A DNA stretch of 64,000 nt from Bacillota bacterium (lineage in GTDB: Bacteria; Bacillota; Clostridia; Tissierellales; Peptoniphilaceae): NCBI GenBank assembly GCA_023443025.1, contig JAEZWM010000033.1, positions 41,134 through 105,133 on the forward strand. Direction: 5' to 3'. Positions within the stretch are counted from its first letter, which is position 1; each line of letters opens with the position of its first letter. The notes below the pieces were generated by a model. That model was not told the origin of the DNA, did no database searches, and saw only the letters and a program-made list of their open reading frames with translations. Below, in pieces: positions 26,437 to 35,815 of the stretch. A program made the translations under genes and the position numbers.

Positions 26437-27437
26437 TACACTTCTGATGTTGATTCTCTTTTCATTATTTGGGTTGGTAGATATACAGTATTATCAATTT
26501 CTTCTTCTTTTTTGAGGGCTTTAACAAGCCTTCTCATAGCAACAGCTCCGATATCATAATAAGGTTCCTGAACTGTTGTGATTGTAGGTCTATAAATAGA
26601 AGCTAAGTATTCATCACCGAATCCCACTACATTTAATTCATCAGGTACGGTAATTGCTTTATCATAACAATAGTTTATAAAACCAATAGCTAGATTGTCT
26701 TCACTGGCAAATACCGCTGTTATGCCTTCCTTGCTTACAATATCCATGATTTCGTCTCCCAAATCATAACCATCTGAAACATCATTACTTTCAACGGTGA
26801 TGCTATGCTCTGTAAGGTTGAACTCTTGAATAGCTTTTTTGTATCCACTATGTTTTTCGTTACCTACTTTACTATTTTGGAATTCTTTTATAAACAGGAT
26901 TTCTTCATGGCCTAATTCTATCAGGTACTTTGTCATTTCATATGCAGCTTTTATATAATCGATACTTACTGTATGAAAGTCTCCTTCATAAAACTTATCT
27001 AATTGAATAAATGGAGTTTCATTTTCTTTTAATTTAACAACAACTTCAGCATTAACATTTTCGGTAACTAGAAGTATTGCTTCAGCTTGTTTTCGAAATA
27101 AAAAGTCTACAAGCTTTTTCTCTTGTTCCGAATCTCCATATGAAGATGAAAGAAGGATGTCGTATTTATACATTCTACCCACCTCTTCAACTCCTCTGAC
27201 AATTTGTGCCATATATGGAATTCCTATATCTTTGACTATAACCCCGATAACATTGGATCGTTTCATAACAAGACTTCTAGCTAATTCGTTTCTTTTAAAA
27301 TCCAGTTTTTTAATGGCATCTTCTACTTTTCTTCTCGATTCAGGACTTACTGGTTTAGATTCATTCATGACTCTTGAAACTGTCGAAATCGATACCCCGG
27401 CTAACTTTGCTACATCCTTTATTGTTGGTGATGACAT
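26436..27437 (-). CDS. LacI-family regulator, CcpA-like
   Basis: A 333-residue LacI/GalR regulator. The helix-turn-helix and hinge are clear (TIKDVAKLAGVSISTVSRVMN, then LDFKRNELARSL), followed by a sugar-binding-type sensor domain. The length and a near-CcpA segment (EPYYDIGAVAMRRLVKAL, close to the DIGAVAMR stretch of B. subtilis CcpA) suggest the CcpA branch, but other LacI proteins of similar shape exist. The ATG at 27437 follows AAGGAG inside the end of the lipid-kinase gene region, four bases past its stop, so the two genes are co-transcribed. HPr with Ser46 is encoded nearby, which fits a CcpA role. Confidence 0.8.
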   Translation of the reverse strand: MSSPTIKDVAKLAGVSISTVSRVMNESKPVSPESRRKVEDAIKKLDFKRNELARSLVMKRSNVIGVIVKDIGIPYMAQIVRGVEEVGRMYKYDILLSSSYGDSEQEKKLVDFLFRKQAEAILLVTENVNAEVVVKLKENETPFIQLDKFYEGDFHTVSIDYIKAAYEMTKYLIELGHEEILFIKEFQNSKVGNEKHSGYKKAIQEFNLTEHSITVESNDVSDGYDLGDEIMDIVSKEGITAVFASEDNLAIGFINYCYDKAITVPDELNVVGFGDEYLASIYRPTITTVQEPYYDIGAVAMRRLVKALKKEEEIDNTVYLPTQIMKRESTSEV

Positions 27438-27441
27438 AATC

Positions 27442-28347
27442 TCACACTCCTTCAATTTTATTATCTATAATAACTCTAAACTGTTCAGGTAACACACTAA
27501 ACTCAGCAGGTAAATAACCACCGAATTCACCATCAATATCAAATGGTACATCAGAATCTTCTATGGCTGTGACTTTAAGGTGATCGGTATGAAAGTACAG
27601 AACATTCTCATTGTTAATATGATCTCCGCTTAATGACTTTAATAAAACATCTGCCGCACCAAATAAATCAGTCTTTTTAATTAATATAACATCAAAAAGT
27701 CCATCAGTTATTCTAGCTCTTGGAGCTAGTTTTTTAAATCCACCTATAGATGTTGTATTTGAAATCACAAGTACTATTGCTTCTTCTTCATAAAAAAACT
27801 CTTTAGTCTCTAACCTGATCCGAATTGTCTTATTAAAAATATCGGGAATCTTCTTTACTCCTTCTAGATAATAAGCCATCTTCCCCAATGACGCCTTTGT
27901 GTCTTTTTCTACTTCATGTGCTATTTGAGATATAGAACCAATAGCTGCTACATTTGCAAAGTAATTACCATTTATGCATCCTAAATCTATATCTATAGTT
28001 TTAAATTCCTCAAGCATATGTACAAACTTCTCCGGTTCTGTCGGAGTATCGATATACTTGGAAAAATCGTTAATCGTACCATTAGGAAGAATCGCAACAG
28101 GTATTTGTGATTTGGTAGCTCCAACAGCATTAGCTATCTCGTTAACAGTTCCATCGCCTCCGGAAACTATTATACAATCGTATTCATCTCTGATTGCGTC
28201 AAGAGTATATAACTTAGCATCATCTTGTTTTTCAGTATATACTCTATCGACCTTATGGTTTAAAATTAATAAATCATTAATTTTATTTAGTTGTTTTTCA
28301 CAATCCTGTAAACCAGATGAAGGATTAATAATAAACTTTATTTTCAT
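27442..28347 (-). CDS. Diacylglycerol/lipid kinase family protein
   Basis: A 301-residue cytoplasmic lipid kinase of the DagK/YegS family. The nucleotide-binding motif GGDGTVNEIANA is near residue 60, followed by LPNGTINDFSKYI. The C-terminal beta-sandwich includes DGLFDVILIKK and DIDGEFGG. Family members phosphorylate diacylglycerol or related lipids. The substrate here is not fixed by sequence. It is co-transcribed with the CcpA-like gene (four-base gap). Confidence 0.9.
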   Translation of the reverse strand: MKIKFIINPSSGLQDCEKQLNKINDLLILNHKVDRVYTEKQDDAKLYTLDAIRDEYDCIIVSGGDGTVNEIANAVGATKSQIPVAILPNGTINDFSKYIDTPTEPEKFVHMLEEFKTIDIDLGCINGNYFANVAAIGSISQIAHEVEKDTKASLGKMAYYLEGVKKIPDIFNKTIRIRLETKEFFYEEEAIVLVISNTTSIGGFKKLAPRARITDGLFDVILIKKTDLFGAADVLLKSLSGDHINNENVLYFHTDHLKVTAIEDSDVPFDIDGEFGGYLPAEFSVLPEQFRVIIDNKIEGV

Positions 28348-28404
28348 CTTTTATACCCCCACAATGATACCGTTATCTTATATTATCAAATAATCATACA
28401 ATAA

Positions 28405-28431
28405 GCAAGAAAGAGAGCTAAATGCTCTCTT
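28405..28431 (-). terminator. Terminator of the DUF948/YtxH genes
   Basis: AAGAGAGC at 28411-28418 pairs with GCTCTCTT at 28424-28431, five-base loop; the minus-strand tail is TCTTGCTT, so termination is moderate. Confidence 0.6.
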
Positions 28432-28453
28432 GTTTTCATCATTCTATATTTTG

Positions 28454-28906
28454 TTATCTTCTTCTGATTGCAGTTCGAAGTACCTGTATAATTTCATAAA
28501 TCAATGCTAAATAATCCGTTACTGAGTTAATACCATATTTAATGTTATCAGTAGTATCGACAACTGAAGATGTTAAGTAATCTACGGTATTTGTGACATT
28601 ACCAGTTGCTGACTCAGCTTTGTCTACTATACCAGATACTTTACTCGTTATTAATGAAATATCAGGTTCTACTTTAGCAATTATTGTATTAGCTTGTTCG
28701 GTGATATCTCCTACGTTTTTTGTTATACCAGGTAAACTCTTTACAACTTCGTCTAATTCTGCTTCATTATTTTGAACTAATGTATTAATCGACTTAATAG
28801 TTTTGGTTAAATTAATAAACAGAATTGCTAAAAAAGTTAGAGCTGCTATACCCGCTAGTGATAATAGTATTAAAAATAGATCTCCTAATGTAATACTAAT
28901 ACCCAT
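28454..28906 (-). CDS. DUF948 membrane protein (YtxG-like)
   Basis: A 150-residue protein with one N-terminal transmembrane helix (about residues 8-32) and a long, low-complexity helical tail rich in Val, Thr, Asp and Ile (IVDKAESATGNVTNTVDYL). This architecture is the DUF948 family. It sits 23 bases downstream of a YtxH protein gene, the same pairing as ytxG-ytxH in B. subtilis, where the genes belong to the general stress group. Molecular function is unknown. The ribosome-binding site is GGAGG. Confidence 0.88.
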   Translation of the reverse strand: MGISITLGDLFLILLSLAGIAALTFLAILFINLTKTIKSINTLVQNNEAELDEVVKSLPGITKNVGDITEQANTIIAKVEPDISLITSKVSGIVDKAESATGNVTNTVDYLTSSVVDTTDNIKYGINSVTDYLALIYEIIQVLRTAIRRR

Positions 28907-28929
28907 CTAATCCCTCCTATTAATTCTAT

Positions 28930-29586
28930 TTATTTTTTAGCCTCATCTTTTACTTTTGCTGCTGCTTTTTCAACTTTTTCTGCACCATCGGCAACTTTAT
29001 CTTTTACATCTTCTTTTACATCTTCTGCAGCATCCTTGACGTTTTCTTTAGTATTTTTAAAATCTTTTTTGATGTCATCTTTTACATCTTTTAAATCGTC
29101 TTTTACATCTTCTTTAACATCTTTAGCTAGTTCTACGCCTTTTTCAACGCCATCTTTGACATCTTCAACTAGTTCCTTAGCTCCATCTTTAGATTCAGTA
29201 ATATCTATCATGTTTCTATCTGTATACTCTTGATACTTATCTTTCACAGTGTCACTAAGTTCCATCCCTTTAAGTCTAACTGTATCGGTCAACTCTCTTG
29301 TTTTGTCTTTAATTTGATCAGTTGCTTCTACAGATTTTTCTTTTATGGTTTCAACAGTCTCATTGATAGCTTCCTGAGCATTCTCCATATTTTCTTCTGC
29401 GAATTTCTTAATATCAGCTCTAGTTTCTTTACCGGCTTTTGGTGCAAACAAAATACCGGCTGCAGCACCTAGTATGGAACCTACCAATGTTCCAGCAGCA
29501 ACTTTTCTAACTTTTCGCATTTCTTCTCTTCTGAATGCTCTTTCTCTCTCTCTTCTTTTAGCTTCTAGTATATCTCTTAAGTTCAC
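28930..29586 (-). CDS. YtxH domain-containing stress protein
   Basis: A 218-residue protein. The charged N-terminus (KRREREREFRREEMRK type) is followed by a glycine-zipper membrane-associated segment with the YtxH signature GILFAPKAGKETR (about residues 40-55). The remaining 150 residues are a highly charged, helix-forming repeat of Asp, Lys, Val and Glu (for example DVKEDVKDDLKDVKDDIKK), reminiscent of late-embryogenesis-abundant or apolipoprotein-like helices. AAGGAGTG precedes the ATG. It is the first gene of a two-gene operon with the DUF948 gene. Function is unknown; a stress role is by family analogy. Confidence 0.87.
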   Translation of the reverse strand: MNLRDILEAKRRERERAFRREEMRKVRKVAAGTLVGSILGAAAGILFAPKAGKETRADIKKFAEENMENAQEAINETVETIKEKSVEATDQIKDKTRELTDTVRLKGMELSDTVKDKYQEYTDRNMIDITESKDGAKELVEDVKDGVEKGVELAKDVKEDVKDDLKDVKDDIKKDFKNTKENVKDAAEDVKEDVKDKVADGAEKVEKAAAKVKDEAKK

Positions 29587-29772
29587 TATTAATCACTCCT
29601 TGTTTTATTTTTGCTATGTAACTAATATACCCAATGTATAAAACTCTTAAACTATGTTTGTCAAATGCTATCATAAATATTTACTGATTTTTCAATGCCA
29701 TGAAGTTTTTAAGTCTAATCATGATGATATAATATCCAGATACTATTTAATGCTATACTAATATTTAAAATC

Positions 29773-29807
29773 AAAAGTGGAATGCTTTTAAGGACAATTC
29801 CACTTTT
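29773..29807 (-). terminator. Terminator at the end of the opp operon
   Basis: Eleven-base arms AAAAGTGGAAT (29773-29783) and ATTCCACTTTT (29797-29807). The rest of the 238-base gap to the YtxH gene shows no gene. Confidence 0.75.
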
Positions 29808-29824
29808 ATCAATAATATTAAATT

Positions 29825-30046
29825 CTATACTCTCCACCAAACCTTTACTATAAATAAGATTACTAAGAAGAAAAAGATATTAATAGCTATAACAATAGGG
29901 AACAAAATTGCATACTGGGCTTTACAAAGTGCCCAGAATTCTTTCCTGGATAGTTTGCCTTGTAATTTAAGATTTCTATATTTTTCAATCTCTTTTCGTC
30001 TTTTTTCTCTTTCTTCATAATCAAAAGGGTTTGTGAAAAATTTCAA
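29825..30046 (-). CDS. Small membrane protein of unknown function at the end of the opp operon
   Basis: A 73-residue protein one base downstream of the oppF-type gene, so it is almost certainly co-transcribed. The first 45 residues are hydrophilic and basic (YEEREKRRKEIEKYRN, GKLSRKEFW). They are followed by one hydrophobic helix (about 48-70) and a short WWRV end. I recognise no family. It could be an accessory subunit of the peptide importer or unrelated. The upstream gene's end supplies AAGGAG near its start, which supports translation. Confidence 0.65.
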   Translation of the reverse strand: MKFFTNPFDYEEREKRRKEIEKYRNLKLQGKLSRKEFWALCKAQYAILFPIVIAINIFFFLVILFIVKVWWRV

Positions 30047-30047
30047 A

Positions 30048-31037
30048 TTATTTCTCCTTCATCATCTTTTCTACATAGTGACAGCTAACAAAATGCTCAT
30101 CACCATAATCTTTAAATTCAGGTTTAACCGTTTTGCAAATTTCCATAGCAACGGGACATCTTGTATGGAACTTACAGCCTGATGGTGGATTTGCAGGTGA
30201 TGGAATGTCTCCTTTTAGTATAATTCTATTAAGGTGTGCATCTGGATCAGGTACTGGTGCTGCTGATAACAAGGCTTGAGTATAAGGGTGAAGCGGATTT
30301 TGATATAGTCCGTCTCTAGGTGCCAGTTCAACTATATCGCCTAAATACATTACAGCAACTCTATCAGATATATGTTCAACAACTGACAAGTCATGTGAGA
30401 TGAATAGATAGGTAAAGTTTCGTTCCTTCTGTAATTCAACCATTAGATTTATAATCTGAGCTTGGATTGATACATCTAAAGCTGAAATTGGCTCATCCGC
30501 AATGATGAAGCTCGGATTTAGTATAAGGCATCTAGCCAAACCAATACGCTGTCTTTGACCCCCGGAAAACTCATGAGGGTATCTGTCAATATGATAAGAT
30601 GCAAGCCCACATTCTTCAAGGGTACTTATTACTCGTTTTCTAATTTCTTTAGGATCCGTAACAATTCCATGTTCTTTTAATGCCTCTCCAACTATTTGAC
30701 CCACAGTCATTCTTGGATTTAGTGAACTATAAGGATCTTGAAAAATCATTTGCATATTCGGTCTGAATTTTCTTAAGTCATTCTTCGGAAGGTCATGAAC
30801 ATTTACACCATCAATGATGACTTCCCCTTCAGTCTTTTCATAAAGTCTTATTAGTGTTCTACCTACTGTAGATTTACCACATCCAGACTCACCTACCAGC
30901 CCTAAAGTCTCTCCTCTTTTAATATCAAATGATACTCCATCTACAGCCTTTACATCTCCTACATGTTTTTTGAAAAATCCTCCATAGATAGGAAAATACT
31001 TTTTAAGATTTTCAACTTTTATTAAGGTATCAGTCAT
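30048..31037 (-). CDS. oppF: Oligopeptide ABC transporter ATP-binding protein OppF
   Basis: A 329-residue ATPase of the peptide importer. Walker A GESGCGKST, signature FSGGQRQR, Walker B IIADEPISALD and the C-terminal oligo/dipeptide-family extension with the cysteines in CKFHTRCPVAMEIC and CHYVEK, which bind an iron-sulfur or metal centre in some relatives. I chose the ATG at 31037, which has GGGGAGG nine bases upstream and overlaps the end of oppD by eight bases. It forms the ATPase heterodimer with OppD. Confidence 0.93.
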   Translation of the reverse strand: MTDTLIKVENLKKYFPIYGGFFKKHVGDVKAVDGVSFDIKRGETLGLVGESGCGKSTVGRTLIRLYEKTEGEVIIDGVNVHDLPKNDLRKFRPNMQMIFQDPYSSLNPRMTVGQIVGEALKEHGIVTDPKEIRKRVISTLEECGLASYHIDRYPHEFSGGQRQRIGLARCLILNPSFIIADEPISALDVSIQAQIINLMVELQKERNFTYLFISHDLSVVEHISDRVAVMYLGDIVELAPRDGLYQNPLHPYTQALLSAAPVPDPDAHLNRIILKGDIPSPANPPSGCKFHTRCPVAMEICKTVKPEFKDYGDEHFVSCHYVEKMMKEK

Positions 31038-32061
31038 TCTCAGATTCCTCCCCATATAAGAAACATGCTACATAATGGTTATCTCCCACCTGTTTTAGCT
31101 TCGGTATTTTTTGAGTACATATTTCCATACAACTTGAACATCTTTCATGAAAATAACAATTATCAGGCATTCCAATTGGGTTAGGAACTTGTCCTGGTAT
31201 TGAGTATAGTACTTCTTTTCTTTGGTTTACAACAGGTTTAGAATTGAGTAGGCCTACGGTATAAGGATGTTTTGGATTTTTAAATATACTTCTTACATCT
31301 CCCTGCTCAATTATCTTGCCTGCATACATAACTACTACAAAATCAGCCATTTCAGCTACTACACCAAGATCATGCGTGATTAACATGATAGAAGTGCCAA
31401 GCTTTGCTTTAATATCCCTCATTAAATCAAGGATTTGGGCTTGTATTGTGACATCAAGTGCAGTGGTCGGTTCATCAGCTATCAATAGTCTTGGGTTACA
31501 TGATAATGCCATAGCTATCATAATCCTTTGTCTCATTCCTCCTGATAGTTCATGAGGATAGGAATCAACAATCTCATTTGCGCGTGGGATTCCAACTAGC
31601 TCAATCATCTCGATTGCTTTTTTTCGAGCAGCATCCTTATCAAGATTCTGGTGAAGCATAATGGCTTCTATAATTTGGGCCCCAACTTTAAAAACTGGGT
31701 TCAAAGAGGTCATTGGTTCTTGGAAAATCATAGCTACATCATTTCCTCGTAGGTTTCTAAACTCTTCTTGTGAAAATTTTGTAACATCTTTACCATCAAA
31801 GTATATACTTCCCTCAACTATTTGTCCTTGAGGATATGGAATAAGTCCCATTAGTGACATAGCAGTTACGGATTTACCACAACCCGACTCACCTACTACA
31901 CCAACGGTTTCGCCTTCTCTTATGTTATATGATACTCCATTAACAGCTTTAACCGTTCCACCTTCAGTATAGAAGAATGTATGGAGATTATTGAATTGTA
32001 CGAGTGTATCTTCAGTGGCAGGTCTACCGCTAGCAGCCACTATGTTTTTTATTTCTGTCAT
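31030..32061 (-). CDS. oppD: Oligopeptide ABC transporter ATP-binding protein OppD
   Basis: A 343-residue ATPase. Walker A GESGCGKSV, signature LSGGMRQR, Walker B LIADEPTTALD, H-loop LITHDLGVVAE, and the same C-terminal peptide-transporter extension with a four-cysteine pattern (CYFHERCSSCMEIC). It follows oppC by nine bases. The usual peptide-importer order (A-B-C-D-F) is kept in this operon. Confidence 0.94.
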   Translation of the reverse strand: MTEIKNIVAASGRPATEDTLVQFNNLHTFFYTEGGTVKAVNGVSYNIREGETVGVVGESGCGKSVTAMSLMGLIPYPQGQIVEGSIYFDGKDVTKFSQEEFRNLRGNDVAMIFQEPMTSLNPVFKVGAQIIEAIMLHQNLDKDAARKKAIEMIELVGIPRANEIVDSYPHELSGGMRQRIMIAMALSCNPRLLIADEPTTALDVTIQAQILDLMRDIKAKLGTSIMLITHDLGVVAEMADFVVVMYAGKIIEQGDVRSIFKNPKHPYTVGLLNSKPVVNQRKEVLYSIPGQVPNPIGMPDNCYFHERCSSCMEICTQKIPKLKQVGDNHYVACFLYGEESEND

Positions 32062-32070
32062 ATTGTCCTC

Positions 32071-32982
32071 CTACCTCTTTAACTTTGGATCCAGAGCATC
32101 TCTTAAACCATCACCAAACAGGTTAATTGCCATAACAGTTAAAAATATACATACTCCAGGCGGTACCCATAGCCAAGGTCTCTGTGACATATTTATATAT
32201 TGATTCGCTGCCTGTATCATGTTACCCCAAGTTGGCCAAGGAGGTGCAACTCCAAGTCCGATAAATGAAAGTGCCGACTCTAGCATTATAGCTCCACCTA
32301 GTCCAAGCGTAGCATTAACTATTATTGTAGGTACTACATTAGGAATAAGATGTCTAATAATTTTATTGCTATCTTTTATTCCAAGAGCTTCAGTTGCCAG
32401 TATAAATTCTTGTTCTTTAAAAGAAAGTATCTGTCCTCTAATAAGTCTCGCAAGTCCCGGCCATGAAATAATACCGATAATAAACATTACGACATAAATT
32501 CTTTTAGCCGGATCAATCTTAAGGTCACTCATAAGAGCTCCAAAAACAATTAATAATGGGAATGTTGGTATAGACATTATAATATCAACCAGTCTCATCA
32601 AAATACTGTCTATCCATCCTCCATAAAAACCTGAAATCCCACCAATCATTGTACCTAGCACAACTTGAATCATTATTACTACAATTCCTACTCTTAATGA
32701 GATTCTTCCACCCATTAATAATCTATAAAGTATGTCTCTTCCATTTTCATCGGTGCCTAATTTATGAACTGATGAGGGGGCTTTATATCTATCTGCAAGA
32801 CTCGTATACTCTACAGTATAATCCATAAACATTGGACCAATAATTACTGCAACGATTAGAAATAGTAAAATAAAACCACCAAACATTGCAAGTTTGTTTT
32901 TTCTAAGTCTTCTAAAGGCCATACGCCATGGAGACTCAATAACCATTTTTTCTTCACTTTTTACATATTTTGTTTCAGTCAT
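32071..32982 (-). CDS. oppC: Oligopeptide ABC transporter permease OppC
   Basis: A 303-residue permease with about six membrane helices. An N-terminal cytoplasmic segment (SPWRMAFRRLRKNKLAMFGG) is typical of OppC/DppC. The EAA loop that contacts the ATPases is at EFILATEALGIKDSNKIIRH (about residues 185-205). The APPWPTWG loop near the C-terminus is also a family mark. It lies 12 bases downstream of oppB. Confidence 0.94.
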   Translation of the reverse strand: MTETKYVKSEEKMVIESPWRMAFRRLRKNKLAMFGGFILLFLIVAVIIGPMFMDYTVEYTSLADRYKAPSSVHKLGTDENGRDILYRLLMGGRISLRVGIVVIMIQVVLGTMIGGISGFYGGWIDSILMRLVDIIMSIPTFPLLIVFGALMSDLKIDPAKRIYVVMFIIGIISWPGLARLIRGQILSFKEQEFILATEALGIKDSNKIIRHLIPNVVPTIIVNATLGLGGAIMLESALSFIGLGVAPPWPTWGNMIQAANQYINMSQRPWLWVPPGVCIFLTVMAINLFGDGLRDALDPKLKR

Positions 32983-32994
32983 TTAATGCCTCCT

Positions 32995-33960
32995 TTATTG
33001 TAGTCTAATTCTTGGGTCAGCTGCAGCATAAAGAAGATCTGCAAGTAAATTACCCATTAGAGTTAACAATGACATTAAGACGTTAAATGCCATTAGGAAA
33101 AAGTAGTCTCTTTGATTTATTGACTGTAGAGCAATTCTTCCGATTCCAGGCCAACCAAATATACTTTCGGTAAGTATTGCTCCTGCAAATAAACCTGGAA
33201 GCATAAATCCTAAAAGAGTAATAAGTGGAATCATAGCATTTCTAAAAGCATGCTTATATATAACAACGTTTTCAGATAGGCCCTTAGCTCTAGCTGTACG
33301 TATATAATCCTGTCTAATTACTTCAAGCATTGCAGTTCTTGTATATCTCATTAGCCCACCTACACTTATTAATGTGAGAACGGTAAGCGGTAAAATCATG
33401 TGCTTTGCAATATCCAGAATATTTGCAAAGCCTGTTAGTTTAGACCCTGCAGTTTTCATACCCACTAGCGGTAACAACCCAAGGTCTACTGCGAAGATCT
33501 TCTGTAGCAAAAGTCCAAAGAAAAACGCAGGTATGGAAATTCCTATAAGTGCAAATACTGTAAATATCATATCAAAAATCGAATACTGTTTTACTGCCGA
33601 ATAAATCCCTATGGGGACAGCGATCAAAATTGCTAAAAACTGTGCAATTACAGCTAATATAAATGAGTTCCAAATATAATCTCCAATAACTTCAGTTACC
33701 GGTTTTTTGAATTGTGAAGAATCTCCAAAATCTCCTTTAAGCATATTACCCATCCATCTGAAATACCTGATATGGGTTGGATCGTTTAAGCCATGCTTCT
33801 CTTTTATTGCTTCCAGTCTTTCAGCAGAAATCTTAACATTTGCATATTGAAGATCCACAAAGTCCGATGGCATCAAAGAGAAAACAATAAAAAGTATTAA
33901 ACTTATACCTATAATCATAGGTATTGTTTGAATTAATCTTCTCCCTATGTATTGTAGCAT
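32995..33960 (-). CDS. oppB: Oligopeptide ABC transporter permease OppB
   Basis: A 321-residue permease of about six helices. It shows the N-terminal OppB/DppB pattern (YIGRRLIQTIPMIIGIS) and the conserved DYIRTARAKGLSENVVIYKH loop that docks on the ATPases, then the FGWPGIGR stretch near the C-terminus. It is preceded by AGGAGG. A strong intercistronic hairpin separates it from the oppA gene. Confidence 0.94.
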   Translation of the reverse strand: MLQYIGRRLIQTIPMIIGISLILFIVFSLMPSDFVDLQYANVKISAERLEAIKEKHGLNDPTHIRYFRWMGNMLKGDFGDSSQFKKPVTEVIGDYIWNSFILAVIAQFLAILIAVPIGIYSAVKQYSIFDMIFTVFALIGISIPAFFFGLLLQKIFAVDLGLLPLVGMKTAGSKLTGFANILDIAKHMILPLTVLTLISVGGLMRYTRTAMLEVIRQDYIRTARAKGLSENVVIYKHAFRNAMIPLITLLGFMLPGLFAGAILTESIFGWPGIGRIALQSINQRDYFFLMAFNVLMSLLTLMGNLLADLLYAAADPRIRLQ

Positions 33961-33978
33961 TTTGACCTCCTAATTTAT

Positions 33979-34007
33979 AATCGAGCCCAAGCATCTTGGG
34001 CTCGATT
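33979..34007 (-). other. Strong intercistronic hairpin between oppA and oppB
   Basis: Thirteen-base perfect arms (AATCGAGCCCAAG at 33979-33991 and its complement at 33995-34007) around a three-base loop. On the minus strand no T-run follows, so it is more likely a 3' stabiliser of the oppA messenger than a terminator. Confidence 0.75.
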
Positions 34008-34018
34008 TGTTTATTTTA

Positions 34019-35815
34019 TTAATCTATAGTAGCTTTCCATAGATCCCAATAGATTCTTTGGTATGGTGAAGCAATTAGATTTTGAACTCTTGCGTTAGCA
34101 GCTATCATATCTGACCTTTGGTAGATAGGAATTGCTGGTAAATCTTCGTTGATTGTTTTGTAGATTTCAGCCCAAATTTCTTTTTCTTTTGCTTCGTCAG
34201 TTTCTTTGTATGCTTCTTGATATAATGCATCTAGCTCAGGATTTGAGTATCCATGTCTATTTTGATCTCTACCAGTTCCATAGATGTTGGCATTATCAGG
34301 ATTGATTGTTAGATTCCAAGCCATAAACCACATTTCAGCAGCTTCATCTGAAACTCTACTAGAAAGTGTAGCCCAGTCAACATACTCAACGCTAAAGTCG
34401 ATTCCTACTTCTTTAAAGTCTTTGATCATTTCAGGTACAAGTATTTGTTGTACAGGGTTATCTTCCATACCTAGGAAGTTGATTGTTAATTTTTGTCCAT
34501 CTTTTTCTAGAATTCCATCTGCATTCTTTTCCCAGCCAGCTTCATTAAATAATTCTTCTGACTTAGCAAGGTCAAATTCATAATGATTTACACCTTCATC
34601 TGTAAAGTAAGGAGATACTCTTGATTGAACGATGTTAATTTCATTACCAAACTCGCCATACACAGCTTCTGTAACGCCTTTTCTATTGATAGCATGAGCA
34701 ATTGCTTGACGAACAGTTTTATCAGCTAGAATTGGATTTGCATTAAAGTTCATTCCTACATAACCATATCCATTTGTTGGATATACACATAGATCTAAGA
34801 ATCCAGCGTTTTCAGCTTCAGCTCTATTATCTATAGTTGCATTTAGCTCCATGATGTCAACATCACCAGTAAGTACTGATGAAAGCTCTGCAGAGCTTGG
34901 AACAACCTTAAAGATGATATTAGGAATATTTGGTTTTCCTTGCCAATACTCATCATATGCTTCTAATACAGCTTCTTGTCCAGGTGTGTAAGATACAAGT
35001 TGATAAGGTCCAATTCCCATTGGTTTTTCATTAAGTGATCTTATGAACTCCATATCAATAGTTCCATCAGGTGCATAATAATGAGAAGGGAAAATAGGAA
35101 TTCTTAAATCAAACTTAAATAATACATTTCCTTCTTCTAATGTAATTGTAATTTCTTTCTTATCTTCAGATACTACAATACCTTCAATGTCATCTGCATT
35201 ACCTGCTTGGTAATCAGCATATCCAACGATTTTTGCATCATCAAAGTTCGCAATACCATCAAAATCAGGATGTCCAGCCAGTAAGAATGCAAATTTTATG
35301 TCATCTGCATCTGCTGTAGTTCCATCGTGGAATTTAGGTTCAGCAATCATTGTTAATTTATATTCTGTAGCAGAGATAATGTCTAATTTACATACCTTAT
35401 CTATAAGATTTCCATCAGCATCATTAGTTAGCGTACTATCGAATACTTGATCTATGATATTTTGATCATATGTTGTATCTCTTAAGAATGGGTTGAAAAC
35501 TCCATTAAACTGAGCAGAACCAACAACTAAAGTGTCCTTTCCTCTTCCGGTAGCAAGATCTGGATTAGCAGCTACATTTGTAGCAGCAGTCCAATATTCT
35601 CCGCTTGGAGCAGATCCTTCTGTCGGTTTTTCAGCATCTTCTTTAGCTTCATCATCTTCAGGTTTTTCTTCTGTTACGTCTTCTTTAGGTTCATCTTTTA
35701 CTGTGTCTTCTGTTTTTGGATCTTCAGCAGGTGTCTCTTGTTTTGGTGTACAAGCAACAAACACCATTGTGAAAACTAGTACCAATGCCAGAAGCATTAT
35801 CCATCTTCGTTTCAT
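34019..35815 (-). CDS. oppA: Oligopeptide-binding lipoprotein OppA (SBP family 5)
   Basis: A 598-residue lipoprotein. A signal peptide ends in a lipobox with Cys22 (VFVACTP), followed by an acidic Glu/Asp/Pro/Thr-rich linker (about 25-70). The family-5 binding fold follows, with KFHDGTTADADDIKFAF (about 165-180) and the NGYGYVGMNFNANPILADK and RQAIAHAINRKG motifs near residue 380. It captures peptides outside the cell. The upstream 630-base non-coding stretch may contain a separate RNA gene and inverted repeats. The ribosome-binding site is GGGGG. Confidence 0.94.
   Translation of the reverse strand: MKRRWIMLLALVLVFTMVFVACTPKQETPAEDPKTEDTVKDEPKEDVTEEKPEDDEAKEDAEKPTEGSAPSGEYWTAATNVAANPDLATGRGKDTLVVGSAQFNGVFNPFLRDTTYDQNIIDQVFDSTLTNDADGNLIDKVCKLDIISATEYKLTMIAEPKFHDGTTADADDIKFAFLLAGHPDFDGIANFDDAKIVGYADYQAGNADDIEGIVVSEDKKEITITLEEGNVLFKFDLRIPIFPSHYYAPDGTIDMEFIRSLNEKPMGIGPYQLVSYTPGQEAVLEAYDEYWQGKPNIPNIIFKVVPSSAELSSVLTGDVDIMELNATIDNRAEAENAGFLDLCVYPTNGYGYVGMNFNANPILADKTVRQAIAHAINRKGVTEAVYGEFGNEINIVQSRVSPYFTDEGVNHYEFDLAKSEELFNEAGWEKNADGILEKDGQKLTINFLGMEDNPVQQILVPEMIKDFKEVGIDFSVEYVDWATLSSRVSDEAAEMWFMAWNLTINPDNANIYGTGRDQNRHGYSNPELDALYQEAYKETDEAKEKEIWAEIYKTINEDLPAIPIYQRSDMIAANARVQNLIASPYQRIYWDLWKATID

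Noticed and set aside
26436..27437. Firm assignment as CcpA
   Set aside because: Only one strongly CcpA-like segment was seen by eye; LacI paralogues are too similar to exclude.
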